Numbered from the stretch's first letter, positions 24,510-32,075 are shown. The stretch is DNA of 32,075 nucleotides from Sphaerochaetaceae bacterium (GCA_016302165.1 JAEDOD010000009.1:1-32075); one strand, 5' to 3'. The notes: generated by a model from the letters alone, not told the origin. A program made the numbers and translations.

Positions 24510-24613
24510 GTCTTTAAGCTGGTACAGAGAGACCGGTAAGACTGATAAGAATCAGGGAATCCAGGATTCCCCTCTGTTTTTGCAAGTCTTACCGAAGGTG
24601 AGACCTTTTTTTT
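24510..24613 (+). promoter_or_regulatory. PyrR-dependent transcription attenuator
   Basis: Three competing structures can be read. The PyrR-binding hairpin pairs GTCTT (24510-24514) with AAGAC (24538-24542) and GCTGGT with ACCGGT, leaving a TAA bulge on the 5' side and a loop with the conserved CAGAGAG. The antiterminator pairs CGGTAAGACT (24534-24543) with AGTCTTACCG (24585-24594), 10 bp perfect. The terminator pairs GTCTTACC (24586-24593) with GGTGAGAC (24597-24604) around GAA and ends in C plus eight T (24606-24613). When UMP is high, PyrR holds the first hairpin, frees the terminator arm and stops transcription. Another hairpin (GGGAAT/ATTCCC) sits inside the antiterminator loop. Confidence 0.9.
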
Positions 24614-24643
24614 CTCCGTTCCAGCTGAGAAAGGAGTAGAAAA

Positions 24644-25993
24644 ATGGAAAACAGGAACGGCGTCATCTACAATGCCAAGGAACTTGGAGTCGGAAAGACC
24701 CTGGTTCTCGGACTTCAGCACATGTTTGCCATGTTCGGTGCAACAGTATTGGTACCAATTCTCACCGGACTTAGTGTAAGTGCAACACTTCTCTTTGCAG
24801 GAATAGCAACACTCTTCATGCACCTGGTTACAGGACGCAAGGTTCCAGTATTCCTTGGATCCTCCTTTGCCTTCCTTGGTGGATATGCAGCTGTAAAGGC
24901 AGCTGGAAGCGCCATCGGCATGACAGATAGAGTATCTCTGGTCTATGCCTGCGTGGGTGTAGCATGCGCCGGTCTCATGTATCTCATCCTGGCTCTTGTC
25001 TGCAAGGTATGGGGAAGCAAGAACGTGATGAAGTTCTTCCCACCAGTTGTGACAGGACCGATCATCATCGCCATCGGACTTAACCTTGCTCCTTCCGCCA
25101 TCAACAACTGTACCACCAACTGGCTTGTAGCCATCTTCGCAATTGCTGTGGTCATCGTCTGCAACATCTGGGGAAAGGGCATGATCAAGATCATTCCTAT
25201 CCTTATCGGTGTGGTCTCCTCCTATGTTCTGGCTCTCATCGTGGATCCAGCTGTCAGGGCAGGAGTAGTGGAGAAGGTAGCAGGAGCCGCTTGGTTCGGC
25301 CTTCCATTCAAGGGAGAGGACACTGTATTCGGTCTCTTCTTCTCCGGTAACGTGAACTGGCAGTTCCTGGTCTCCGCTGTAATCACCATCGTTCCAATCG
25401 CCTTTGCTACAATGATGGAGCATGTGGGTGACATCTCAGCCATCGGCGGAACAGTTGGAAGAAACTTCATCGAGGATCCAGGCCTTCACAGAACTCTCAT
25501 CGGAGACGGTGTGGGAACAGCCATCGCTTCCCTCTTCGGAGCTCCAGCCAACACAACCTACGGAGAGAACACAGGTGTATTGGCCCTTACAAAGGTCTAT
25601 GACCCCTTCGTAATCAGACTTGCAGCAATCTATGCAATCGTCCTTTCCTTCTGTCCTAAGTTCGCAGCCCTCATCGAGGCTATGCCAAGCGCAACCATCG
25701 GAGGCGTATCCCTGATCCTCTACGGTATGATCTCCGCCATCGGAGTGAGAAACGTGGTTGAGAACAAGACAAACTTCCAGGAATCCAGAAACGTCATCAT
25801 TGCAGCTCTCATCCTGGGTCTTGCCATCGGTATCTCCTACAGTGCTGCAGGTGCAATCTCCTTCGGTTCAATCAGCTTCTCCGGTCTTGCTGTGGCTTCC
25901 ATCGTCGGTATTGTCCTTAACGCTGTCCTTCCAGGAAGAAGAAAGGAATACATGCCAAACGAAGAAAACTCCTCTTCCCTTGGAAAGTATTGA
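24644..25993 (+). CDS. uraA: Uracil permease (NCS2 family)
   Basis: Takes up uracil, probably with protons. The 449-residue inner-membrane protein has about 14 hydrophobic segments and NCS2 landmarks: LGLQHMFAMFGATVLVP, VFLGSSFAFLGGYAA, and APANTTYGENTGVLALTKVYDP. The ANTTYGEN segment is the UraA-like form rather than the xanthine or urate types. Its leader holds a PyrR attenuator and pyrR is the divergent neighbour, which fixes the substrate as a pyrimidine with good confidence. AAAGGAG precedes the ATG. A GAGA-loop hairpin follows the stop. Confidence 0.94.
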   Translation: MENRNGVIYNAKELGVGKTLVLGLQHMFAMFGATVLVPILTGLSVSATLLFAGIATLFMHLVTGRKVPVFLGSSFAFLGGYAAVKAAGSAIGMTDRVSLVYACVGVACAGLMYLILALVCKVWGSKNVMKFFPPVVTGPIIIAIGLNLAPSAINNCTTNWLVAIFAIAVVIVCNIWGKGMIKIIPILIGVVSSYVLALIVDPAVRAGVVEKVAGAAWFGLPFKGEDTVFGLFFSGNVNWQFLVSAVITIVPIAFATMMEHVGDISAIGGTVGRNFIEDPGLHRTLIGDGVGTAIASLFGAPANTTYGENTGVLALTKVYDPFVIRLAAIYAIVLSFCPKFAALIEAMPSATIGGVSLILYGMISAIGVRNVVENKTNFQESRNVIIAALILGLAIGISYSAAGAISFGSISFSGLAVASIVGIVLNAVLPGRRKEYMPNEENSSSLGKY

Positions 25994-26011
25994 GATTACA
26001 ATCATCCTGTC

Positions 26012-26035
26012 AGGGCATCGGGAGACCGGTGCCCT
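26012..26035. terminator. GC-rich hairpin between uraA and the lipoprotein gene
   Basis: A 10-bp stem (26012-26021 with 26026-26035, one T-G pair) closes a four-base loop of the GAGA type. It lies between two converging genes and may serve both, but no T-run follows on either side. Confidence 0.6.
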
Positions 26036-26956
26036 CTATTCGTTATAAGGCAGATAGCTATTGAGCTCCCCGAAGCTGCTTTTTCGCGCCTGTGTGATGA
26101 AAAAGTCTTCGCTTGTGTCGCTGTCAACTCCTCCTGGAAGCCTGGCAATTACTCTGGAGGAGGTGACCAGGGAGGAGTCGAAAACTTCTCCTTCCCATTG
26201 ACCCAAAGCTATCAGTCCATCCCTTTGGCTCTTCTTTTCTTCTCCACTAAAGGCAGCTTCTCCTTTATCGCTATAGAGAAGCGCATCCGCCGTCTCCCCA
26301 TCCTTCTCCTTTTTGAGGATCAATAGGCCTTCTGTGCCTGAAAGGGTGGATGGAGCGTAGGCGTTAAGAATGTAGGTCATTTTCCCGTCGCTTCTGAGAT
26401 AGTGGCGCCTGGTGGTGGGCTTATCCCAATATATCAATATAAGGTCATCCTTTTTTACTTCTATGGAAGGAAGGGTATATCCCCAGTTTCCGTCCTCCAC
26501 CCTCATTCCTGCGACATTTCCCTTTTCCATAATGAGAAGCTCTATTCTGTCGGGAGAAGCTGATGTTCCCTTTATGGAAACTTCATTTATGAGGACCTTG
26601 GGTATATCCGGGTTCTTTCCCATTACTCTAAGGGATACCCTGGTAAGGGAGCCGTTATCCTTCTCCACAGTGAAGGATATCCTCTTCTCTTCTCCCGGCT
26701 CCAAGGCATAGGGCAGGGGAACGGAGAATGACTTTCCAAGGCCTGGAGGATCAAGGACCTCTCCTGAAAAAAGTATTTCTGTCATATCCACAGTCTCTGA
26801 AAACTCAATGAGAAAGATCCTGTTATCTTTGAGGGAATAGTCAAGGACCACAGGAAGGGTCATGTCTGCAGAGTGGAAAAGATCCATTATTTCTGCCTCC
26901 TCCGGACATGAGACCAGAAAAAGGGAGGCAAGAAGGAGCAAAAGTGTTTTCTTCAT
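26036..26956 (-). CDS. Lipoprotein with a lamin-tail-like domain, function unknown
   Basis: A 306-residue exported lipoprotein. The signal peptide is M-K-K-T, a Leu-rich run and the lipobox L-V-S-C, so Cys17 should be lipidated. The middle (about 120-235) reads KVLINEVSIKGTSASPDRIELLIMEKG, then LPSIEVKKDDLILIYWDKP; this has the 'INEV...ELYN...' rhythm of lamin-tail domains, a small beta fold often found in exported proteins. The N-terminal part (20-115) looks like another beta domain. An in-frame TTG 24 bases upstream is rejected because it would bury the signal peptide. No clear ribosome binding site is seen. The role is unknown; the domain assignment is by eye. Confidence 0.75.
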   Translation of the reverse strand: MKKTLLLLLASLFLVSCPEEAEIMDLFHSADMTLPVVLDYSLKDNRIFLIEFSETVDMTEILFSGEVLDPPGLGKSFSVPLPYALEPGEEKRISFTVEKDNGSLTRVSLRVMGKNPDIPKVLINEVSIKGTSASPDRIELLIMEKGNVAGMRVEDGNWGYTLPSIEVKKDDLILIYWDKPTTRRHYLRSDGKMTYILNAYAPSTLSGTEGLLILKKEKDGETADALLYSDKGEAAFSGEEKKSQRDGLIALGQWEGEVFDSSLVTSSRVIARLPGGVDSDTSEDFFITQARKSSFGELNSYLPYNE

Positions 26957-27029
26957 ACTTCTATAACGCAATTTCTTCAAAAAATGGATGAAAATGAAAG
27001 GAGTTCCTCTTTTTTTCCTTCCATTCCAC

Positions 27030-27043
27030 CCTTAGGCCTAAGG
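27030..27043. repeat. 14-bp perfect palindrome upstream of prs
   Basis: CCTTAGGCCTAAGG is its own reverse complement, and an AGGCCT core recurs at 27041-27046. It lies about 20 bases upstream of the possible prs -35 element, a usual place for a regulator site. Confidence 0.45.
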
Positions 27044-27062
27044 CCTTAATGGGCTCATGTTG

Positions 27063-27092
27063 TTGAACACAATGTTTCCTTTGAGTTATCCT
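27063..27092 (+). promoter_or_regulatory. Possible prs promoter
   Basis: TTGAAC (27063-27068), an 18-base spacer and TATCCT (27087-27092) match the sigma-70 pattern moderately (4 of 6 each). The ATG lies eight bases after the -10 element, in pyrimidine-rich sequence with no ribosome binding site. Confidence 0.35.
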
Positions 27093-27100
27093 CTTTTTAC

Positions 27101-28381
27101 ATGAGTATCTTAAAACCACATAAGTTAGGGGTTATTGCCGGCCCCGGCTCAGAGTATTTTGCAGGCAAAGTCGTTAAGCATCTTAGACGCCTCTACATAG
27201 ACCGCTATGAGAAGGTATCTGATGCCTTGACCAAGCGTCATGGAATTTCCGAGGAGGAGCTGTTGAAGACCGTAACCCTTCTCGACGACCTGGATTCCAA
27301 GAAGATTCCCACAGGAAAGCTTCCCACCTCCTTCCATTGCCCGGATTTCACTATCAACGTGAAATACACCAGATTCGCCAATGGAGAGGAGAAGGCTGAA
27401 ATCATAGATCCTGTCAGGGGACTTAATGTATACATCATCCACGATGTATCCAACATGGCACCGATCAAGGTTGCCGGTCTGGAGGAGCCTCAGGCTATCA
27501 GCGTCAATGACCATCTGATGTTCCTTTTCACCACAATCAATGCCCTGACCAATGCCGGCGCAGCTTCAATCACCTTGGTCCTTCCCACCTATCCCTATGC
27601 CAGACAGCATAAGAAGGCTTCAAGGGAAGCATTGACAGCTGCCATGTTCGCCCGTTTCTGCGAGGAGCTGGGAGTAAACAGAATAATCACTCTTGATATT
27701 CATTCCAGGGAGATCGAGAACGCCTTCTCAACGTGTAGGCTTGAGAACGTCCACGGATCCTATCAGACTCTCATTGCTCTCAGCCGCATTATCGATCTTT
27801 CAGATCCAGACATTGTAGTGGTGTCTCCAGACACAGGTGCGGTCAACAGAAACAAGTTCTATGCCCAGGCTCTCCATAGGCCTCTTGCCATGCTATACAA
27901 GGAAAGGGACTATTCCCAGGTGTCCACATCAGCAAAGAACACAAATATCAAGTCCATCAATCTTCTTGGTGACGTGAAGGGAAAGATTGTCCTTATGGCA
28001 GACGACATGATCGCCACAGGTGGTACCATGATCATAGCCATGAAGGAGCTTATGGCCAGAGGAGCCAAGAAGGTCATCGTCATGGTCTCCCTTCCATTCT
28101 TCAACGGCGGGGCCATCGAGAACTTCGACCAGGCATATAAGGAAGGAAGCTTCTACAGGATCATCGGAACAAACGGTGTATACCAGGGTAAGGAACTATT
28201 GGAGAAGGAGTGGTTCATCCAGGCTGATGTAACTGAGCTCTTTGCAAGGGTCATCTCCCGTCTCCACCATGGCAGAGCCATTTCCCCTCTCCTTGACAAC
28301 AGAAAGTTCATCCAGAAGCTTGTGGACACCACACAGTCCAATCCTTCCCTTTCTGCTGAGGATGCAAAACTACCTGACTAA
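27101..28381 (+). CDS. prs: Ribose-phosphate pyrophosphokinase, long form
   Basis: Makes PRPP from ribose 5-phosphate and ATP for nucleotide, histidine and NAD synthesis. The 426-residue protein is over 100 residues longer than typical Prs (about 315). Recognised parts are RFANGEEKAEI (91-101, where the usual RFSDGE is changed), LPTYPYARQHKKA (161-173, compare PYARQDRK), SPDTGAVNR (242-250) and the PRPP-binding DDMIATGGT (301-309). The extra sequence is mainly an N-terminal insertion (about 36-76) and a C-terminal tail. It starts without a visible ribosome binding site. The aminotransferase begins 17 bases after it, so they are probably cotranscribed. Confidence 0.9.
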   Translation: MSILKPHKLGVIAGPGSEYFAGKVVKHLRRLYIDRYEKVSDALTKRHGISEEELLKTVTLLDDLDSKKIPTGKLPTSFHCPDFTINVKYTRFANGEEKAEIIDPVRGLNVYIIHDVSNMAPIKVAGLEEPQAISVNDHLMFLFTTINALTNAGAASITLVLPTYPYARQHKKASREALTAAMFARFCEELGVNRIITLDIHSREIENAFSTCRLENVHGSYQTLIALSRIIDLSDPDIVVVSPDTGAVNRNKFYAQALHRPLAMLYKERDYSQVSTSAKNTNIKSINLLGDVKGKIVLMADDMIATGGTMIIAMKELMARGAKKVIVMVSLPFFNGGAIENFDQAYKEGSFYRIIGTNGVYQGKELLEKEWFIQADVTELFARVISRLHHGRAISPLLDNRKFIQKLVDTTQSNPSLSAEDAKLPD

Positions 28382-28398
28382 TAGAGAGGAATGAACGT

Positions 28399-29604
28399 AT
28401 GAAGATGTCTAATAGAATATCCGGTTTCCAGTGTTCACCCATAAGACGCCTTGTGCCTCTGGCCAGGGCTGCCAAGGAAAGGGGAGTCCACGTAATCCAT
28501 CTGAATATCGGCCAGCCTGATATCAAGACCCCGAAGGAGGCTTTGGATGCCATCCATAACTATGGGGAGGAGATCATCGCCTATGGCCTCAGCGAAGGAG
28601 AGGTGGGACTGAGAAAGGCCCTTCTGGAATATTACAGGAAGATGGGCGTGGATGATCTGACCATTAATGACATCATGATTACTACCGGTGGCTCGGAAGC
28701 TCTTCAGTTCACTTTCCTCACTCTCTGCGATCCCTACGATGAGTTCATCATTCCAGAGCCCTACTACACCAATGTGGCAACCTTCGCCAATGTGGCCATG
28801 GTAAGGCTCTGCCCTGTGACCAGCAGCTCCTCCAACGGATTCATCCTTCCTGAAATCGATGCCTTTGAGGATAAGATCAACAAGAAGACCATGGGAGTGC
28901 TTCTCTGTTCGCCAAATAACCCTACCGGACACGTGTACACAAAGCAGGAGCTTACAGCCCTTCTGGAAATGTGTCGCCGTCACGACATCTTCCTTGTGGT
29001 GGATGAAGTCTACAGGGAATTCTGCTATGACGGAAAGAAGTTCACTTCAATCCTTTCCTTCCCTGAATATGCAGACAGGGTCATCTGCATCGATTCCTTC
29101 TCCAAGAGATTCAGCATGTGTGGAGCAAGAATCGGCGCCATTGTCACAAAGAACAGGGAATTCATGGAAAACTGTCTGAAGATGGCCCAGGCCCGTCTCT
29201 GCTCTCCTGCTGTTGAGGAGGTTGCAGCTGAAGCTGCCCTGAAGGCTCCCCAGAGCTATATCGACTCCACAGTTGCCCAGTATGAGAAAAGGAGAAACCT
29301 TCTGGTGAATGCAATGCAGAAGATCGAAGGCGTAAGAGTCAACATGCCTAAGGGCGCCTTCTACTTCGTTGCGGACCTTCCTGTGGATGACGCAGAGAAG
29401 TTCGCCATCTGGATGCTTAATGACTTCTCCTATAAAGGCGCCACAGTAATGTTTGCTCCTGCAGAAGGCTTCTATTGGACAGAAGGATATGGAAAGTGTC
29501 AGGCACGCTTTGCCTATGTACTTAACGAAGACGAGCTTTCCCTGGCTGCCGAATGTCTGAAGGTAGGACTGAAGACCTACAGAAAAGAAGTGATGCACGT
29601 CTAA
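28399..29604 (+). CDS. PLP-dependent aminotransferase, class I/II
   Basis: A 401-residue fold-type I aminotransferase, probably of the aspartate/aromatic group. Visible PLP residues are the Schiff-base Lys236 in SFSKRFSMCGARIG, SPNNPTG (171-177, Asn174), Asp202 and Tyr205 in VVDEVYREF, and GGSEALQ (97-103). The likely reaction is transfer of an amino group from an amino acid to 2-oxoglutarate; specificity is not readable. GAGAGGA lies upstream of the ATG; a second in-frame ATG two codons later is possible. The next gene follows after 14 bases, and prs precedes it by 17 bases. Confidence 0.9.
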   Translation: MKMSNRISGFQCSPIRRLVPLARAAKERGVHVIHLNIGQPDIKTPKEALDAIHNYGEEIIAYGLSEGEVGLRKALLEYYRKMGVDDLTINDIMITTGGSEALQFTFLTLCDPYDEFIIPEPYYTNVATFANVAMVRLCPVTSSSSNGFILPEIDAFEDKINKKTMGVLLCSPNNPTGHVYTKQELTALLEMCRRHDIFLVVDEVYREFCYDGKKFTSILSFPEYADRVICIDSFSKRFSMCGARIGAIVTKNREFMENCLKMAQARLCSPAVEEVAAEAALKAPQSYIDSTVAQYEKRRNLLVNAMQKIEGVRVNMPKGAFYFVADLPVDDAEKFAIWMLNDFSYKGATVMFAPAEGFYWTEGYGKCQARFAYVLNEDELSLAAECLKVGLKTYRKEVMHV

Positions 29605-29618
29605 AAGGAGTTTGAAAA

Positions 29619-32075
29619 TTGTCTGATCTTTTTTTGCCCCTTAAGGTTGTCTCTTCCCTTTCTCCTGTAAAGGCAAAGAGAAACGTAGAGGAGTCCAAGG
29701 CTTTCCTGCTCAACGATTTTGCCTCCATGGGAAAGATTCTTTCCTCCTATAGCCCTCTGGAAATGATGAAGATGGCAAGATGGGAGGAAAGAAGAGTATT
29801 GGCTCTAGGCGGGAAGGATATTGTGAAGAAAAAGTCTGCTGTACTTCTTCCCATTCTCCTCCAGTCCATAGTGGAGTCAAATGCATTCAGACCTGTATCC
29901 TCCTCTGTAGAGATAAAGCTGAAGGATTGGGACAGGATCAAGACCCTTTCTGAAGATGTGGTGAGAAGAATCGCAAGATGGATAGATTCCAAGGTTTCCA
30001 TTGCCATCGGAGAGGGAAAGGTCACTGTTGAGGACGCTTTTGGCCTTAGAGCTGCCATAGAGGAAAGGCTTCTTCCCTCTGAAATGGACGAAAAGACACT
30101 GGAAAGGGAATCTTGGCTTCTCAGGGCCCTTCTGGAGGAGGTTCCAGATTTCCAGGGCCGTTTCGGAATCGATAGCCCATCCTTTGCTCTAAACATAAAG
30201 AACATTGCCAAAGTGGGCCTCAACGGTATCGACAACCTGGTCCGCGACGTTGCTGTCTACAGCCAGGAGTATTCCCTTTCGGAAGCCCAGCTCAGGGCTC
30301 GAGGAGAGCTGGAAGGCCTGGACGAAAGCGAAATATTCAATCTCATAACAAAGAGGAACCATTGGGAAGGAAGAGCCAAGGAGCTTTCAAATCTCCGTGA
30401 TGGATACTCCCTCTTCATGCCTTCCTATGCATCCTCCCTTCCTTTCTCCACATATGGCTTCTACTCCATGAAGGCTGGACAGCTGGATCTGATGTCTTTC
30501 CTGGAGAAAGGTTTCTGGCCTGCCCTAAGGTATCCATTCATTGAGCTGGAGGGAAAGCATTATTCCTTTGTAGCAATGCATCTGCCCCTATTCCTGTCAT
30601 ATTTCACCTCCGTAGACAGGATTCTTGCTTCTTCAAGGAATGTACTCTCCATATTCCATCTATCAGATTGCGATACATATGTATATGACGGAAATAAAAT
30701 AGAGATCTCTGTACTTCCTAGCGTCAGGGACACCAATCCAATCCTTTATCCCGCTTCCTTCTCCAGAGTGGTGAAGAAGAGGAAGGACGAACTTTCCCTT
30801 CAGAGGAAACTGGGCCATAAGAGGCTTATAGTCGATCCTGACATGGTGCTGGATATGGAAAAGAAGGATGAAACTGTCTATGTATCATCCTCCTTCCTCT
30901 ATCGCTGTACTGTAGATAAAAGCGCAAAGACAGAGCTCCTTACAGCCCTTCTCGGCTACCTTGAGCTTCCTGGAAGCGGAAAGGAGTATTCCATGGATAC
31001 TGAAGAGGACCTCTATTCCACAGAATCTTCCACTGACGACCTGAGGGATGACCCTACTACAGATGAGTACGAATACGACAACATTGATGAAGATGAGGAA
31101 TCTAGACTTCTTGATGAAAGGGACGCCAACATCCAGTTTGTCGAATATGACAGGAAGGAAGCATCCAAGGAAGAGAAGGAGTCAATGATCGAGCGCTACT
31201 CCCTGACAGAAGATCTCATCAAGAAAAGCGAAGAGGAAGAGGAAAGGGAATTTGTTCTGGATGAAGCCCTGGACGATGATATCTTTGATGACAGCGAAGA
31301 GGATGAAAGATTAGACGACATAGGTCCTGGCGAAAGCTTCGACAGCGAGTTCTTCGACGCAGCAGATGCCAGCGATGAATATGAAGTCCACGAAGAGGAA
31401 GAGGAGAAGGAGGAAAGCGGCCAGCTTGATTTCCTTTCCCTTCTTGATGAAGAGGATCCTGAAGAGGCTGAGTTCGAGAATGAGCTTGATGAGGAAGAGA
31501 AGAAAAGCTTCCAGGAAGAGGAGCTCCATGAAGCTGTTCTTGACAGCATCATAACCCTTCCTTCAGAAAATGCCCCCAGCGCGGAGGATGATATCCTTTC
31601 TTCCGTAGATGAAGAGATTGAATCTCCTTCTCCAGAAATGGAGGAAGAAGGCGAAATAGGAGTAGGAATTGAAAGCGAAGAGCCTAATGACGCTGTAGAA
31701 TCCTCCTCCACTCCAGAAGACCTTCTAGGGGAAATGGAACTTCCCACTGTCTCGGAGGAAGAGACAACTCAGGAAATGGACGAAGAGTCTCCAAGCCTGG
31801 AGTCTAATGTAGACACTGATCTTCCGTCCTTCTCACATGAAGACGAAGTGACCACTAAAGAGACGCAGAGCGGAGAGACGGAAGAAGACCCGGAAGAAGA
31901 TCAGGAAGAAACAATGGATGGAGAAGAGGTTTCTGATGCTTCTGAGAAAGAGGATGCAATAGAAAAAGACAGAGATATAACTCCAAAAATGGAAGAAGAT
32001 TCTCCAAGCCTGGAGTCTATTGTAGACACTGATCTTCCGTCCTTCTCACATGAAGACGAAGTGACCACTAAAGAG
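29619..32075 (+). CDS. Very large acidic protein of unknown function (3' end outside window)
   Basis: From a TTG at 29619, with AAGGAG eight bases upstream, the frame stays open for 819 codons to the edge. Residues 1-455 have normal composition and look folded (RRIARWIDSKVSIAIGEGK, FWPALRYPFIELEGKHYSF); no signal peptide, membrane segment or known domain was recognised. From about residue 459 the chain becomes strongly acidic and low in complexity, dominated by Glu, Asp and Ser, and is probably disordered. Near the edge a 71-residue unit is repeated (see the repeat entries). The gene follows the aminotransferase by 14 bases and is likely cotranscribed. The unusual composition resembles scaffolding or cell-surface-linked proteins, but that is only a guess. 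Confidence 0.8.
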   Translation, partial: MSDLFLPLKVVSSLSPVKAKRNVEESKAFLLNDFASMGKILSSYSPLEMMKMARWEERRVLALGGKDIVKKKSAVLLPILLQSIVESNAFRPVSSSVEIKLKDWDRIKTLSEDVVRRIARWIDSKVSIAIGEGKVTVEDAFGLRAAIEERLLPSEMDEKTLERESWLLRALLEEVPDFQGRFGIDSPSFALNIKNIAKVGLNGIDNLVRDVAVYSQEYSLSEAQLRARGELEGLDESEIFNLITKRNHWEGRAKELSNLRDGYSLFMPSYASSLPFSTYGFYSMKAGQLDLMSFLEKGFWPALRYPFIELEGKHYSFVAMHLPLFLSYFTSVDRILASSRNVLSIFHLSDCDTYVYDGNKIEISVLPSVRDTNPILYPASFSRVVKKRKDELSLQRKLGHKRLIVDPDMVLDMEKKDETVYVSSSFLYRCTVDKSAKTELLTALLGYLELPGSGKEYSMDTEEDLYSTESSTDDLRDDPTTDEYEYDNIDEDEESRLLDERDANIQFVEYDRKEASKEEKESMIERYSLTEDLIKKSEEEEEREFVLDEALDDDIFDDSEEDERLDDIGPGESFDSEFFDAADASDEYEVHEEEEEKEESGQLDFLSLLDEEDPEEAEFENELDEEEKKSFQEEELHEAVLDSIITLPSENAPSAEDDILSSVDEEIESPSPEMEEEGEIGVGIESEEPNDAVESSSTPEDLLGEMELPTVSEEETTQEMDEESPSLESNVDTDLPSFSHEDEVTTKETQSGETEEDPEEDQEETMDGEEVSDASEKEDAIEKDRDITPKMEEDSPSLESIVDTDLPSFSHEDEVTTKE
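31773..31862 (+). repeat. Coding repeat, first copy
   Basis: Encodes E-M-D-E-E-S-P-S-L-E-S-N-V then D-T-D-L-P-S-F-S-H-E-D-E-V-T-T-K-E. Its last 75 bases match the copy 213 bases downstream with a single difference. Confidence 0.9.
31986..32075 (+). repeat. Coding repeat, second copy, reaching the window edge
   Basis: Encodes K-M-E-E-D-S-P-S-L-E-S-I-V then the same D-T-D-L to T-T-K-E stretch. The 15 bases before the near-identical 75 differ at three positions. It ends exactly at the last base, so the match may continue beyond. Confidence 0.9.

Noticed and set aside
24510..24613. T-box or purine riboswitch upstream of the permease
   Set aside because: There is no T-box UGGNACC sequence and no purine-riboswitch core; the structures fit a PyrR attenuator with pyrR adjacent.
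31196..31747. 183-codon serine-rich frame on the minus strand
   Set aside because: It is the mirror of the Glu/Asp-rich coding region on the plus strand, where GAA and GAG codons read as TTC and CTC and GAn-AGn junctions give serine codons.

Overview
The window is about 32 kb of gene-dense bacterial chromosome at moderate GC. The gene set suggests a spirochaete, most likely a host-associated member of the Sphaerochaetaceae or Treponemataceae: a eukaryote-like hexokinase, an archaeal-type UMP kinase, a CBS-containing family II pyrophosphatase and an unusually long PRPP synthetase. This placement is inferred from protein families, not from a marker gene. There are no rRNA or tRNA genes, insertion sequences, phage genes or CRISPR arrays. 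No stretch longer than about 250 bases lacks a gene.

Layout. (1) 1-4253, plus strand: a GGGtGRT-family protein of unknown function cut at the left edge, then uxaB-uxaA, which turn tagaturonate into 2-keto-3-deoxygluconate. (2) 4324-5994: an EamA permease facing an alpha/beta hydrolase. (3) 6086-9687, minus strand: the arginine operon argG-argH-argF, with a recognisable promoter and ARG-box-like operators. (4) 9794-10783, minus strand: rpiB and a nicotinamidase-like hydrolase, divergent from a CBS-domain pyrophosphatase (10841-12454). (5) 12491-17880, minus strand: sbcB-prfA-prmC-rel, tightly packed (exonuclease I, release factor 1, its methylase, and the (p)ppGpp synthetase/hydrolase). (6) 17951-20482, plus strand: a secreted protein of unknown function, hexokinase, and a nucleosidase-like protein. 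(7) 20457-25993: patatin phospholipase, PflX-like radical SAM protein, UMP kinase, SSB, PyrR and uracil permease. (8) 26036-32075: a lipoprotein, then prs, an aminotransferase and a very large acidic protein that runs off the right edge and has no stop codon in the window.

The best-supported regulatory element is the uracil permease leader (24510-24613). It can form the three alternative structures of a PyrR attenuator: a PyrR-binding hairpin, an antiterminator, and a terminator ending in eight T residues. The pyrR gene lies directly beside it in divergent orientation. UMP kinase, PyrR, uracil permease and PRPP synthetase therefore form a loose pyrimidine-salvage neighbourhood.

Two points deserve most attention as possibly new biology. 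Several genes have no Shine-Dalgarno sequence but carry a -10-like hexamer 6-8 bases before the start codon, which suggests leaderless mRNAs. The unrecognised acidic protein at the right edge (at least 819 codons) contains a recently duplicated 71-residue unit. No defence system or other discrete new multi-gene system was recognised.
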